Assembly (NCBI RefSeq): GCF_947090775.1
Contig: NZ_OX352321.1
Coordinates: 124,001 to 188,000 of the forward strand
From: Pseudarthrobacter sp. MM222
GTDB lineage: Bacteria > Actinomycetota > Actinomycetes > Actinomycetales > Micrococcaceae
Direction: 5' to 3'
DNA: 64,000 nucleotides
Position 1 is the stretch's first letter, and each line of letters starts with the position of its first letter. This document shows positions 1 through 7,598 of the stretch, piece after piece. The notes below the pieces were generated by a model. The model made no database searches and had not been told where the DNA came from. It saw nothing but the letters and a program-made list of their open reading frames with translations. A program made the translations under genes and the position numbers.

Positions 1-63
1 GCCTGCAACCGCCCACGCCGCCTGCAACCGCCCGCGCCGCCTGCAACCGCCCGCGCCCGCCCA

Positions 64-131
64 CGAATTCGCCGGAAGCCTGCGAGTTCGCCGTAACCTT
101 GCGGCGACTTCGCGCGGTTCCGGCGAGTTCG
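64..131. repeat. Intergenic palindromic repeat, copy 1
   Basis: Nested imperfect palindrome. The outer arms 64-77 and 118-131 pair with one mismatch (CGAATTCGCCGGAA against TTCCGGCGAGTTCG). The inner arms 82-93 and 102-113 pair at 10 of 12 positions plus one G-T, around an 8-nt loop. An almost identical copy is at 257-324 and a diverged one at 16973-17038. Confidence 0.6.
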
Positions 132-256
132 GCGTCGGCCCGCGCCGCCAGTGCCCGCACCCCCCGCCCGGCCGCCAGTGCCCGCACCCCCCCGCCCGCG
201 ACCGCCCACGCCGCCTGCAACCGCCCACGCCCGCCCACGAATGCCCCGTCCGCCCA

Positions 257-324
257 CCAATTCGCCGGAAGCCTGCGAGTTCGCCGTAACCTTGCGGCGA
301 CTTCGCGCGGTTCCGGCGAGTTCG
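257..324. repeat. Intergenic palindromic repeat, copy 2
   Basis: Same sequence as the copy at 64-131 over at least 66 bases, offset by 193 bp, with the same outer (CGCCGGAA/TTCCGGCG) and inner stems. The surrounding C-rich direct repeats are also duplicated, so the whole block probably arose by tandem duplication. Confidence 0.6.
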
Positions 325-520
325 ACGTCGGGCCGCGCCGCCAGTGCCTGCACCCCCCCGCCCGGCCGCCAGTGCCCGCACCCCCGCCCGGCCGCCCGAC
401 GTCGGCCCGGGCCCGACGCCCGCGACCGCACGGCCGTCCAGCGTCGGCCAGCGGCACCGAACGGCACCAGTGCTCGTCCCGCGAGGTACCCCACCGGGTC
501 CCCGCTCCAGCGCGCCCACG

Positions 521-532
521 TAGACTGGCAGT
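521..532 (+). promoter_or_regulatory. -10 box placed for a leaderless transcript
   Basis: TAGACT at 521-526 is followed by six bases and then the ATG at 533. A transcript starting 6-7 nt after this -10 box would begin at the start codon. No Shine-Dalgarno sequence is present. Confidence 0.5.
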
Positions 533-1351
533 ATGCGGCTGGTAGCAAGTGACATTGACGGAACGATCCTCGGCCACGACGGCAAAATCAGCGACCGCAC
601 GGTCCGCGCCTTCCATGCCTGCCGCGAAGCCGGGGTGGAACTGGTCTTCGTCACGGGACGCCCGCCGCGCTGGCTACACCCGCTGGAGGACCAGCTGGGG
701 CACACCGGGACAGTCATCTGCTCCAACGGCGCCGTGGTCTGGGACCTCGAAGCTGACCGGGTGGTTTCGGCCCAGGGCCTGGACCTCGACGCCGTGTTCG
801 AGACGCGCCGCATCATCCAGCGGATCCGGCCCTCGGCACTGTTCGCCGCTGAAACCCTGACCGGATTCCACCTGGAGCCGGGCTTTATCGAGAACGGTTC
901 CAGCGAGCTGCTCGCCGAATTTACCCCGGCGCCGCTGCACAGCACGCTCACTGTGAACGATTCCGTGGTGAAGTTCCTCGCCGTCGTGAGAGAGGGCACC
1001 GCGGACGAGTTCCTCGCCGAAGTGACGCCCGCCGTCGCGCATCTGGCCGCGGCGACGCATTCGGCGCCAAACATCGCCCTGCTCGAACTGTCCCTCCCGG
1101 GCGTCAACAAGGCCGTCACGCTCGCCGAGTACGCAGCGTCCCTGGGTATCGAGGCCGGCGACGTGGTGGCGTTCGGGGACATGCCCAACGACATCGAAAT
1201 GCTGCGCTGGGCCGGGGATGGGTACGCGATGGCCAGCGGCCACCCGGAAGCCATCCGCGCGGCCGGCCAACAGGCCCCCCACTTCGACGATGACGGCGTC
1301 GCGCAGATCCTCGAGGCCAAGCTCGCAGCCCTGGGCGTCCGCCTTCCCTGA
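533..1351 (+). CDS. Cof-type HAD-superfamily phosphatase
   Basis: A 272-residue member of the Cof/Cof-like HAD family, cytosolic phosphatases of small phosphorylated metabolites such as sugar phosphates and pyridoxal phosphate. Motif I, SDIDGT with the nucleophile Asp7, lies at the N-terminus. Motif II is the Thr in VFVTGRP near residue 40. The metal-binding motif IV is GDMPNDIEML near residue 215. Between them lies the large C2-type cap of this subfamily. The ATG start is supported by a -10 box six bases upstream. A second Cof-type gene lies at 24296. Substrate cannot be predicted from sequence. Confidence 0.9.
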   Translation: MRLVASDIDGTILGHDGKISDRTVRAFHACREAGVELVFVTGRPPRWLHPLEDQLGHTGTVICSNGAVVWDLEADRVVSAQGLDLDAVFETRRIIQRIRPSALFAAETLTGFHLEPGFIENGSSELLAEFTPAPLHSTLTVNDSVVKFLAVVREGTADEFLAEVTPAVAHLAAATHSAPNIALLELSLPGVNKAVTLAEYAASLGIEAGDVVAFGDMPNDIEMLRWAGDGYAMASGHPEAIRAAGQQAPHFDDDGVAQILEAKLAALGVRLP

Positions 1352-1474
1352 CCGCGGGCCCCGGCCCGCCGGTGCGTGATCACCGGATTCCCAGCTTCCG
1401 GTCAACTGGCGTTCACCTTCGCCTCCTAGGCTGAAATCTCACGACGGACCGTTCAACCGACAGCTGGGGACATC

Positions 1475-1723
1475 ATGGCCAGGCACCGCATTCAACGCAC
1501 CGACGAACCATCACCGCACCGGGTCGAACCCGATCCCCGCTGGAAGAGCCTGCGGCGCGGGGACCGGGTCTCCGTCCGGACGCATCCCGGCTACGAAACC
1601 GGTGGCCTCGTCGATGCCGTCACGGACGACCACACCGTGGTCTGGATAGACCTCGACGGCGGCAGGGGGCGCACCCTGCTGCACATCAGTGACGGCGTCG
1701 AGATCCTTCCGTCCATCTGCTGA
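1475..1723 (+). CDS. Small conserved hypothetical protein
   Basis: An 82-residue protein with an Arg/His-rich N-terminus followed by a short beta-rich segment (RRGDRVSVRTHPGYETGG, then VDAVTDDHTVVWIDLDGG). The pattern of a basic strand, a GG turn and VVWIDLDGG resembles small SH3-like barrel proteins of the DUF1918 kind, but I cannot assign a family with confidence. It has no signal peptide or membrane segment. It lies 123 bp after the HAD phosphatase and 43 bp before the phosphodiesterase gene, all on one strand. The start is an ATG preceded by a weak GGGGA. Confidence 0.65.
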   Translation: MARHRIQRTDEPSPHRVEPDPRWKSLRRGDRVSVRTHPGYETGGLVDAVTDDHTVVWIDLDGGRGRTLLHISDGVEILPSIC

Positions 1724-1754
1724 CCCTTCGGCTGCCGGTGCCCGCGGGCTCCGG

Positions 1755-1766
1755 TACGCTTCAGGC
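1755..1766 (+). promoter_or_regulatory. -10 box placed for a leaderless transcript
   Basis: TACGCT at 1755-1760 lies exactly six bases before the ATG at 1767, the same geometry as at 521. It implies that the phosphodiesterase gene has its own promoter inside the run of plus-strand genes. Confidence 0.5.
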
Positions 1767-2570
1767 ATGAACACGCCGCTCCTCCCGTACTTCTCCGCCG
1801 GCGGAGCCGCCGAAGCACCCCTCGCCTTGGCTCACCGCGGCTTCTCCCGGGAGGGCCTGGAAAACTCCATGGCCGCGTTCGGCGCCGCCGTGGATCTCGG
1901 CTTCCGGCATCTTGAGACGGACGTGCACACCACGGCCGACGGCGCGCTGCTGCTGTTCCACGACGAGGTCCTGGATCGGATCACGGATGGCAACGGACGA
2001 ATCTCGGAGCTGTCTGCGTCGACTGTGGCGCGCGCCCGGATCGGCGGAACGGAACCGATCCCGCTGCTAGCCGAACTCATCACCAAGTACCCGGACGTCC
2101 GGCTGAACCTCGACGTCAAGGACTGGAACTCGGTGGCCACCCTGGTGGCGGCAATCGAGCGTTACGATTTGCATGACCGCGTGCTGGTGGCCAGCTTTTC
2201 GGATCGCCGGCGCCGTGCCGTGCAGAAGCAGCTCAGCCGCCCGGCCGCCGGCTCCGCCGGAATCGTCTCCAACGGCCTCTTGGTCCTGCTGGGGCCGGTG
2301 TTGCCCGCCGCGCTGCTTCGGCTGGTGACGCGCAGGGCGCTCCGCGGAGTCCAGGCGCTGCAGGTACCCGTCCGCTACGGGGCCGTGACGGTGGTGACGC
2401 TGGGCTTCGTGAAGCGCGCCCACCGGCTCGGCCTGCAGGTGCACGTCTGGACCATCAACGAGCCGGCGGAGATGCACCGGCTGCTGGACCTGGGCGTTGA
2501 CGGGATTGTCACGGACCGCGCCGACCTTCTCAAGGTCGTGCTCCAGCAGCGCGGCGCATGGCGGAACTGA
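1767..2570 (+). CDS. Glycerophosphodiester phosphodiesterase
   Basis: A 267-residue GDPD-family enzyme that hydrolyses glycerophosphodiesters from phospholipid turnover to glycerol-3-phosphate and an alcohol. The fold's hallmark residues are present: AHRGFSREGLENSMAAF near residue 27 (catalytic His), LETDVHTTADG near residue 50 (metal-binding Glu and Asp), and LLFHDEVLDR (second catalytic His). NLDVKD and the C-terminal WTINEPAEMHRLLDLGVDG complete the barrel. There is no signal peptide, so it is cytosolic. I chose the ATG at 1767 over an upstream in-frame start because the family homology begins just after it and a -10 box lies six bases upstream. Confidence 0.9.
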   Translation: MNTPLLPYFSAGGAAEAPLALAHRGFSREGLENSMAAFGAAVDLGFRHLETDVHTTADGALLLFHDEVLDRITDGNGRISELSASTVARARIGGTEPIPLLAELITKYPDVRLNLDVKDWNSVATLVAAIERYDLHDRVLVASFSDRRRRAVQKQLSRPAAGSAGIVSNGLLVLLGPVLPAALLRLVTRRALRGVQALQVPVRYGAVTVVTLGFVKRAHRLGLQVHVWTINEPAEMHRLLDLGVDGIVTDRADLLKVVLQQRGAWRN

Positions 2571-2592
2571 ACTCCGCGGGAACCTAGCCGCC

Positions 2593-3075
2593 CTAGCCGC
2601 GGCCCATGCTTCCGGCGCCCGGGTCCTCGGCACCCTCCGAAGGATCCGCGCGGAGGTCCTCGGGATTCGGATCCGGCAAGCCGCCCGGGCCCGGGACGTC
2701 ATGGGGATCATTCAGCGGGGGAGTTCCTCCCGGTTCCTCGGTCGGGGCCGGAGGCGGGGCGTCCAGCGGAGACCCGCCGGGGTCGCCCGGGGCCTCGCGC
2801 GACGGGTCCGTGCCAGGTTCGCTGTCGGAACGAGGAACGGAGCCGGCCGAACCGGCAGCAGTACCGGAACCGGTAGCGGTACCGGTAGCGGTACCGGTAG
2901 TGCCGGTCTCGTCGTCGAGGGCGTTGGAGCCTTCGCTGATCGAGGAATGCACCTGGACGTCGTCCCGTGGGTTGCCGGGATCAGGGGCGTGGCCGTCGTC
3001 GGACTTTTCCGCGGTGCCGCCTAGATCTTCCATCGCGTTTTCTGCCGCTTTGCTGATGCTATCGCCGATACCCAT
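2593..3075 (-). CDS. Acidic Pro/Gly/Thr-rich hypothetical protein
   Basis: A 160-residue protein of low complexity. The first 25 residues (MGIGDSISKAAENAMEDLGG) form a short amphipathic helix resembling the start of CsbD-like stress proteins. The rest is disordered, rich in Asp, Glu, Pro and Gly, and holds a Gly-Thr-Ala repeat encoded by a run of ACCGGTAGCGGT units near 2870-2905. AAAGGAG seven bases upstream of the ATG at 3075 fixes this start over an in-frame one seven codons further out. It is convergent with the phosphodiesterase gene. Function unknown; similar acidic proteins in actinobacteria are often stress-induced, which here is only inference. Confidence 0.65.
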   Translation of the reverse strand: MGIGDSISKAAENAMEDLGGTAEKSDDGHAPDPGNPRDDVQVHSSISEGSNALDDETGTTGTATGTATGSGTAAGSAGSVPRSDSEPGTDPSREAPGDPGGSPLDAPPPAPTEEPGGTPPLNDPHDVPGPGGLPDPNPEDLRADPSEGAEDPGAGSMGRG

Positions 3076-3186
3076 CGCCGTCTCCTTTGTCGACACCGTG
3101 CGGCCGGGGCTGCCGGCCCTGCTCTTCCAGCCTAATCAGCATGCTTACCAGTCGTCCAGAGCCTTCGCCGGCGTGAAGCCGCCCGG

Positions 3187-4098
3187 TCAGCTGGAGAGTT
3201 CCATCATCAGCGGCGGGAGCTCTTCGGTGAGTTCGCGGGCAAGATAGCCCAGTCCTCCCAGCCGGCTGGCAAGCCGATCGCCGGCGGCGGCATGCAGGTG
3301 CGTGCCCCAGCAGGCGGCCTGGGAGTTGGTTGTTCCGCGGGCCCGGAGACCGGCAATGATCCCGGAGAGCACGTCCCCGCTACCCGAAGTGCCCAGCCCG
3401 CTGTGCCCGGTGGTGATTTCCCAGTGGCCCGACCCGTTCTGGTCAGCGCCGCCGCCCGCCTTCCCACCGCGGCGCGGGGCCGCAATGACCCCCTGGCAGC
3501 TCACCACGGCCTGGTATTTGTCGGCTAGGTCAGGCACGTCCCGGTGCAGGTCGTCCACGTCGCGGCCGAGCAGGATGCCGGCCTCGGTGACATTGGGGGT
3601 CAGGATCAGCCGGTCCGCCCACGGGCCAAGCTCGCCCTCCAGCTCCGGCAGGCTGCCCAGGGCGAAGGCGTCCAGGATGATGGCCGGCGGCGTGCCGTCC
3701 GCCGGCATCGCGAGCATCCCGCGGAGCAGCGCCGTCGCCTCGTCCTTGTCGTCCAGGCCAGGTCCCACCAGGACGGCGTCCGCGGACTCCAGCTCGTCGG
3801 CGAGGGTGGTGGCGCACGAACCGGCGACGGATCCCGCCGGGGTTTCCGGCAAGCCCAGCACGCCGGCCTCGGGGAGCGCGATCGCCAGCTGCACCGCAAC
3901 GGACTCGGCCACGGCCAGGGTGAGCCGGCCGGCACCGGACCGGAGCGCCGCGACCCCGGAAAGAAGTGCCGCCCCGGGCGTCATCCTGGCCCCGCCAATC
4001 ACCAGGACCGAGCCGCGGTCATCCTTTCCCGACCCGCCGCCGGGCAACGGCCAGCCCCTCAGCAGGGTCGGCGTGACGAGTTCAGCGGGGATGGACAT
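3187..4098 (-). CDS. nnrD: ADP-dependent NAD(P)H-hydrate dehydratase
   Basis: A 303-residue ribokinase-like enzyme that repairs hydrated NAD(P)H by ATP/ADP-dependent dehydration. Supporting motifs are VLVIGGARMTPGAALLSG and AALRSGAGRLTLA near the N-terminus, LTPNVTEAGILLGR in the middle, and the nucleotide/catalytic loop GTSGSGDVLSGIIAGL near the C-terminus. It is the stand-alone dehydratase without a fused epimerase domain. AGGAG six bases upstream selects the ATG at 4098, not the ATG two codons earlier. The start overlaps the 3' end of the histidine phosphatase gene by 17 bp, so the two are co-transcribed. A metabolite-repair enzyme beside a phosphatase suggests housekeeping. Confidence 0.88.
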   Translation of the reverse strand: MSIPAELVTPTLLRGWPLPGGGSGKDDRGSVLVIGGARMTPGAALLSGVAALRSGAGRLTLAVAESVAVQLAIALPEAGVLGLPETPAGSVAGSCATTLADELESADAVLVGPGLDDKDEATALLRGMLAMPADGTPPAIILDAFALGSLPELEGELGPWADRLILTPNVTEAGILLGRDVDDLHRDVPDLADKYQAVVSCQGVIAAPRRGGKAGGGADQNGSGHWEITTGHSGLGTSGSGDVLSGIIAGLRARGTTNSQAACWGTHLHAAAGDRLASRLGGLGYLARELTEELPPLMMELSS

Positions 4099-4861
4099 TG
4101 GCATCTCCTGAGTGTTGGGTCACCGGAACGCCTTCGCTCATCAGGTGGTCGGCCATGTTGAAACTTTCCAGCTGCCAAGGGCCGGTGCCCTCCGGTCGGA
4201 CGAAGCGGCTGACCGAGGCATTGAGGATTGTGGAGGTGGCGGCGATGTCCAGGAGTTCACTCTCCGTCAGGCCTTCCAGGACGTACCGGATCAGCAGGAT
4301 CACGGCGTCGTGGCAGACGAGCATGACTTTTTGCCCGGGGTGCCGGAGGTCCAGATCCCAGAGCAGGGAGCGCACGCGCAGTACGACGTCGGCCCAGGAC
4401 TCGCCGCCGGGCGGGCGGTAGTAGAACTTGCCCAGCCACCGCCTGCGTTCGGCCTCCTCGGGTAGCCGCGCTTCCACTCCGAGGGAGGTGAGCATGTCGA
4501 GGATGCCGAGTTCGCGGTCGCGGAGCCGTTCATCAATCAAGACCGGTGTCTGCCAGCCGCCGGTGGTGACGGCGAGTTCCGCGGTCTGCCGCGCCCGGAT
4601 GTAGGGCGAGGACCAGACGACGGCGCGGCTTTCCTCCGGGAAGCCTGCCAGCAGCCGGCCCAGGGCCAGCGCCTGCTCCCGTCCGGTGTCGGACAGTTCG
4701 ACGTCGGCGTCACGGGCGGGCACCTGGATCACGTGCGCGCCGGCCTGATGCGCCAGCGTCGCGGCGAGGTTTCCTTGGCTTTCGCCGTGGCGGACCAGCA
4801 ACAGCTGCGTCAGGCCGGGTGAGCCGCGGCCCGGGCCGGCGGTCTGTCCGTTTGCGTTCAC
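4082..4861 (-). CDS. Histidine phosphatase family protein (phosphoglycerate-mutase-like)
   Basis: A 259-residue protein of the phosphoglycerate mutase/histidine phosphatase fold. The N-terminal RHG motif is in LLLVRHGESQGN near residue 23 (phospho-accepting His). The partner Arg follows in SSPYIRARQTAE, and the second catalytic His is in VMLVCHDAVILL near residue 190. The divergence from true glycolytic mutases suggests a broad-specificity phosphatase. The start is a GTG with GGGGG six bases upstream. It heads a two-gene operon with nnrD and is divergent from glycerate kinase across a repeat-containing gap. Confidence 0.85.
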   Translation of the reverse strand: MNANGQTAGPGRGSPGLTQLLLVRHGESQGNLAATLAHQAGAHVIQVPARDADVELSDTGREQALALGRLLAGFPEESRAVVWSSPYIRARQTAELAVTTGGWQTPVLIDERLRDRELGILDMLTSLGVEARLPEEAERRRWLGKFYYRPPGGESWADVVLRVRSLLWDLDLRHPGQKVMLVCHDAVILLIRYVLEGLTESELLDIAATSTILNASVSRFVRPEGTGPWQLESFNMADHLMSEGVPVTQHSGDANVHPR

Positions 4862-4930
4862 TTCTGCCCCCTGGGTCCGGTCCGATTCTGCCTCGCTGTC
4901 ACGTTACTGCCGCCGCTCCGCGTTGTCGCT

Positions 4931-5020
4931 CCCGTCCCGGAACCCTCCGCCCGCGCCCGGAACCCTCCTCCCGTCCCGGAACCCTCCGCCCGCGCCCGGA
5001 ACCCGCCGCCCGCGCCCGAG
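4931..5020. repeat. C-rich tandem repeat upstream of glycerate kinase
   Basis: Alternating 19- and 20-bp units, CCCGTCCCGGAACCCTCCG and CCCGCGCCCGGAACCCTCCT, repeat twice (39-bp higher-order period) and end in a partial unit. The array fills the divergent gap between the phosphatase and glycerate kinase genes. Confidence 0.7.
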
Positions 5021-5047
5021 CACCAGCGGGACTGGCAGGATAGGAGC

Positions 5048-6172
5048 ATGCGCATCCTCATCGCCCCTGACAAATTCAAAGGTTCGCTCACGGCCGTCGA
5101 AGCCGCCGCCGCCATGGCCGAAGGTGCCTTGCGGGTTTATCCCGACGCCGAGACCGTGCAGTTTCCGATCGCCGACGGCGGCGAAGGAACCTTGGAGGCC
5201 GCCGTCGCCGCCGGGTATGAGGAGCGGCTCAACGCCGTCGTCGGGCCCATCCTGGCGCCGGTTGGTGCCGCCTGGGCGATCCGCAAGGACGCCTTCGGCG
5301 GCGCGACCGCCATCATCGAAACAGCGCAGGCGTCCGGCCTGGCGGACATGGAGCCGACCCCGGCCAATTCCCTGCGCGCCCACAGCTATGGCTGCGGGCA
5401 GCTGATTGCCGCTGCCCTGGACGCGGGCGCCACCGAGATCGTCCTCGGCGTGGGCGGCTCCGCAATGAGCGACGCCGGCAGCGGAGCGCTCCGGGCCCTG
5501 GGGCTGAAGCCGCTGGATGCCGCCGGCAACGTGGTGCCGCTGGGCGGCGGGTCGCTGGCCGAGGTGGCCTCCCTGGATGTCAGCGGACTCGATCCCCGGC
5601 TGACTGCGGTGACCTTCCGGATCGCCGTAGACGTGCAGAATCCGCTGTTCGGGGAGGACGGGGCGGCGCACGTCTTCGGCCCGCAGAAGGGCGCCGACGG
5701 GGACGCCGTGGAGCTGCTCGACGCGGGCCTCCGAAACTGGGCCTCGGTGCTGCGCCAGGCCACCGGCCGGGACGTGAACGTAGCCGGCGCGGGCGCGGCC
5801 GGCGGGTTCCCGGCGTCGTTCCTGGCGTTCAGCAACGCCGTCCTTGAAGGCGGCTTTGAGCTCGTGGCCGGGCTTACCGGTCTCGCCGGAAAACTCGCCG
5901 GGGCGGACCTCGTTATCACCGGGGAGGGGTCGCTGGATTCGCAGTCGCTCACCGGGAAGGCCCCGATTGCACTCGCCGATGCCGCCCGGGACCTCGGGAT
6001 CCCCGTGATCGTGGTGGCCGGACGCATCCTGGTCACCCCGGAGGACCTCGCCGGGCACGGCGTGGTGGCCGCCGCCCAGCTGCTGGACGTCGCAGGAAGC
6101 CCTGCCGACGCCGTCGCGAACGCCGCAAAGTACCTCGCCTGGGCCACCAGTCAGGTCCTCGAAGGCGCCTGA
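5048..6172 (+). CDS. glxK: Glycerate 2-kinase (GarK/GlxK type)
   Basis: A 374-residue type I glycerate kinase that phosphorylates D-glycerate with ATP in glyoxylate and glycerate catabolism. The family's opening MRILIAPDKFKGSLTA and PIADGGEGTLEA are intact. VLGVGGSAMSDAGSGALRALG and DLVITGEGSLDSQSLTGKAP mark the two lobes, and the length is normal. AGGAG is four bases upstream of the ATG. The stop codon sits inside a perfect 14-bp palindrome that also contains the stop of the convergent gene. No glyoxylate carboligase or tartronate semialdehyde reductase is next to it. Confidence 0.92.
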   Translation: MRILIAPDKFKGSLTAVEAAAAMAEGALRVYPDAETVQFPIADGGEGTLEAAVAAGYEERLNAVVGPILAPVGAAWAIRKDAFGGATAIIETAQASGLADMEPTPANSLRAHSYGCGQLIAAALDAGATEIVLGVGGSAMSDAGSGALRALGLKPLDAAGNVVPLGGGSLAEVASLDVSGLDPRLTAVTFRIAVDVQNPLFGEDGAAHVFGPQKGADGDAVELLDAGLRNWASVLRQATGRDVNVAGAGAAGGFPASFLAFSNAVLEGGFELVAGLTGLAGKLAGADLVITGEGSLDSQSLTGKAPIALADAARDLGIPVIVVAGRILVTPEDLAGHGVVAAAQLLDVAGSPADAVANAAKYLAWATSQVLEGA

Positions 6173-6181
6173 GGCCTCAGG
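6168..6181. terminator. Palindrome shared by two convergent stop codons
   Basis: CCTGAGGCCTCAGG is a perfect 14-bp palindrome. It contains the TGA of glycerate kinase (6170-6172) and, on the other strand, the TGA of the DUF6766 gene (6177-6179). With no loop and no T-run, a role in termination is only possible. Confidence 0.3.
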
Positions 6182-6839
6182 TTCCGGTTTCATAGTGCGG
6201 TTCGGCTACCGGCTTGGATTCCGGGGAGCCTTTCTCGCGGAGGTAAACCGAGGCGCCCACCAGCACGGCCACGGCCAGGAATTCGCTCTGCCAGTTCTGG
6301 AAAGATTCGAACCAGAACCGGCTCGTTGCGAGGTACTCGAACAAGGTTACCGGTGGCTGGCCGTGGCTTTGCTGTTCCTCGCTATACGCTTCACTGCCGC
6401 CGATGGCATGGAGGGCAACGGACATCAGGAACAGCAGCAGGAACATGATGGACAAGGAGTGCTGGTAGAGGTTGAGCACCCAGCCGCCCCGCCGCACCGG
6501 CCACGGCGTGTTGGCCTTGAGGGGCGCGTCCCGCGGGTCCTGGTCCTGAGGGGATTCCTTGCCCATTGGCTTCGACTCTGATGATCCCTTCTGGAAGAGG
6601 AAGACGGTCAGGATGACGTACATGCCCATCTGCAGGAACTCGGACTCCCAGTTCTCAAAGGTCGCCTCAAGGAACGCCCCGGTGCCGAGGTACTGCAGGA
6701 CGCTGACGGCTGAGCCGCCATGGGTCACCTGGTCCTCGCTGTAGTCGGCGGCGCCGCTGAAGATCATCCCGCCGAAGAAGACCACGAAGAGCCCGATGTT
6801 GGCCAACAGGAGTCCGTGTTCCTTCACCCACTTGCCCAT
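6177..6839 (-). CDS. DUF6766 family membrane protein with internal duplication
   Basis: A 220-residue integral membrane protein. It is built from two homologous halves: each has a transmembrane helix, a soluble segment with ADYSEDQVTHGG or EAYSEEQQSHG, a conserved EYL..F.E.F.NW.SEFL block, a second helix, and an ending KGSSESKPMG or KGSPESKPV. This tandem architecture fits DUF6766. GGGAGGAACC immediately upstream fixes the ATG at 6839 rather than an in-frame codon 16 residues earlier. The gene follows the DUF6328 gene by 49 bp on the same strand, probably one operon. Function unknown. Confidence 0.85.
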   Translation of the reverse strand: MGKWVKEHGLLLANIGLFVVFFGGMIFSGAADYSEDQVTHGGSAVSVLQYLGTGAFLEATFENWESEFLQMGMYVILTVFLFQKGSSESKPMGKESPQDQDPRDAPLKANTPWPVRRGGWVLNLYQHSLSIMFLLLFLMSVALHAIGGSEAYSEEQQSHGQPPVTLFEYLATSRFWFESFQNWQSEFLAVAVLVGASVYLREKGSPESKPVAEPHYETGT

Positions 6840-6888
6840 GGTTCCTCCCGAAGGTGCGCTGCGTTGTTGGTGTGCCGTGCCTGTCATG

Positions 6889-7383
6889 TCACTTTCCTTT
6901 GCTTGCCCCTCGTCTGAGCCTGTTGGGCACGTAGACCAAGAGGATCAGCAGTGCCGCCAGCAGCACCGCCCCCGCGGTGAGGCCGGCCGTCCGTCCTGCC
7001 GTGACATCGAAGACCATCGCCGAGGTACCGACGCTGAGGAGCCCGACGCCGGCCAGGGCCACTTTTGCGATCCGGTCCGCGCTGGCGACGAGCGTGGCTT
7101 TGAGGCGCAGCCGGAACAGGCGGCGGTGCACGCTCACGGGCAGCAGGATCAGTGCCGTGGTGAGCGCGGCCAGCGCCACATTGGCCAGGTAAAGGTTGAC
7201 CTGGAAATCGTCCAGCGTTTCAAACCTCGACTGGAACGGCAGGGTCAGGAGGAAACCGGCAAGGATCTGCACGCCCGTCTGCAATACCCGCAGTTCCTGC
7301 AAAAGTTCCATCCAGTTACGGTCCATTTTTTCGTCGACGGATTCGTTCCTCCCGTCACTGGTGGACTTTTCTGGTTCGGACAC
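6889..7383 (-). CDS. DUF6328 family membrane protein
   Basis: A 164-residue protein with a charged N-terminus and about four predicted membrane helices (ILAGFLLTLPF, LYLANVALAALTTALILLP, VALAGVGLLSVGTSAMVF, and a C-terminal hydrophobic run). The segment NWMELLQELRVLQTGVQIL is typical of DUF6328. The start is taken as the GTG at 7383 because GGAGG lies eight bases upstream; an in-frame codon further out at 7464 has no such site. It is first gene of the minus-strand pair and divergent from the SDR gene, sharing an AT-rich promoter region. Function unknown; a cell-envelope stress role is inferred from context. Confidence 0.8.
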   Translation of the reverse strand: MSEPEKSTSDGRNESVDEKMDRNWMELLQELRVLQTGVQILAGFLLTLPFQSRFETLDDFQVNLYLANVALAALTTALILLPVSVHRRLFRLRLKATLVASADRIAKVALAGVGLLSVGTSAMVFDVTAGRTAGLTAGAVLLAALLILLVYVPNRLRRGASKGK

Positions 7384-7598
7384 TGACAGAACCTCCGATA
7401 GATGCGGATCGGGCCGCGGATGGCGGTTAACACTCAACCTAGGCTTGAGACTTGCTAATTTCAAGTTGGTACTAAGTCTGCTGATTATTTTGCAGGTAGG
7501 GTGGAACTGTTTACATCCGCTGGGATAGTTTCGAGGAGCCGGATTAGCCCGGCAGCCGCGGAAACGTCCCTGGAAACCGACACGTTGTTAGGTGGACC
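7384..7598. promoter_or_regulatory. Divergent promoter region with inverted repeat
   Basis: This 215-bp gap separates DUF6328 and the SDR gene and contains the most AT-rich stretch nearby. ACTTG-N7-CAAGT at 7450-7466 is a clean inverted repeat that could bind a dimeric regulator. I could not identify a confident -35/-10 pair for either direction. Confidence 0.4.

Larger units (their letters stand above)
1..532. other. Repeat-rich non-coding region
   Basis: No convincing gene lies here. The first 57 bases are three tandem copies of a 19-bp unit beginning GCCTGCAACCGCCC, and a further copy lies at 213-231. Two near-identical palindromic repeats (64-131 and 257-324) are separated by 193 bp and flanked by direct repeats of the type CCGCCAGTGCCCGCACCCC. 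Open frames exist but translate to Pro/Ala/Arg-rich low-complexity peptides, as expected of C-rich DNA. The last twelve bases carry the promoter of the next gene. Confidence 0.7.

Noticed and set aside
1..400. CRISPR-like repeat spacing near the left end
   Set aside because: The 19-bp units are directly adjacent with no unique spacers, and no cas gene is nearby.
99..552. Open frames across the repeat block at the left end
   Set aside because: They translate to low-complexity Pro/Ala/Arg peptides and follow the DNA repeats; no ribosome site or homology.
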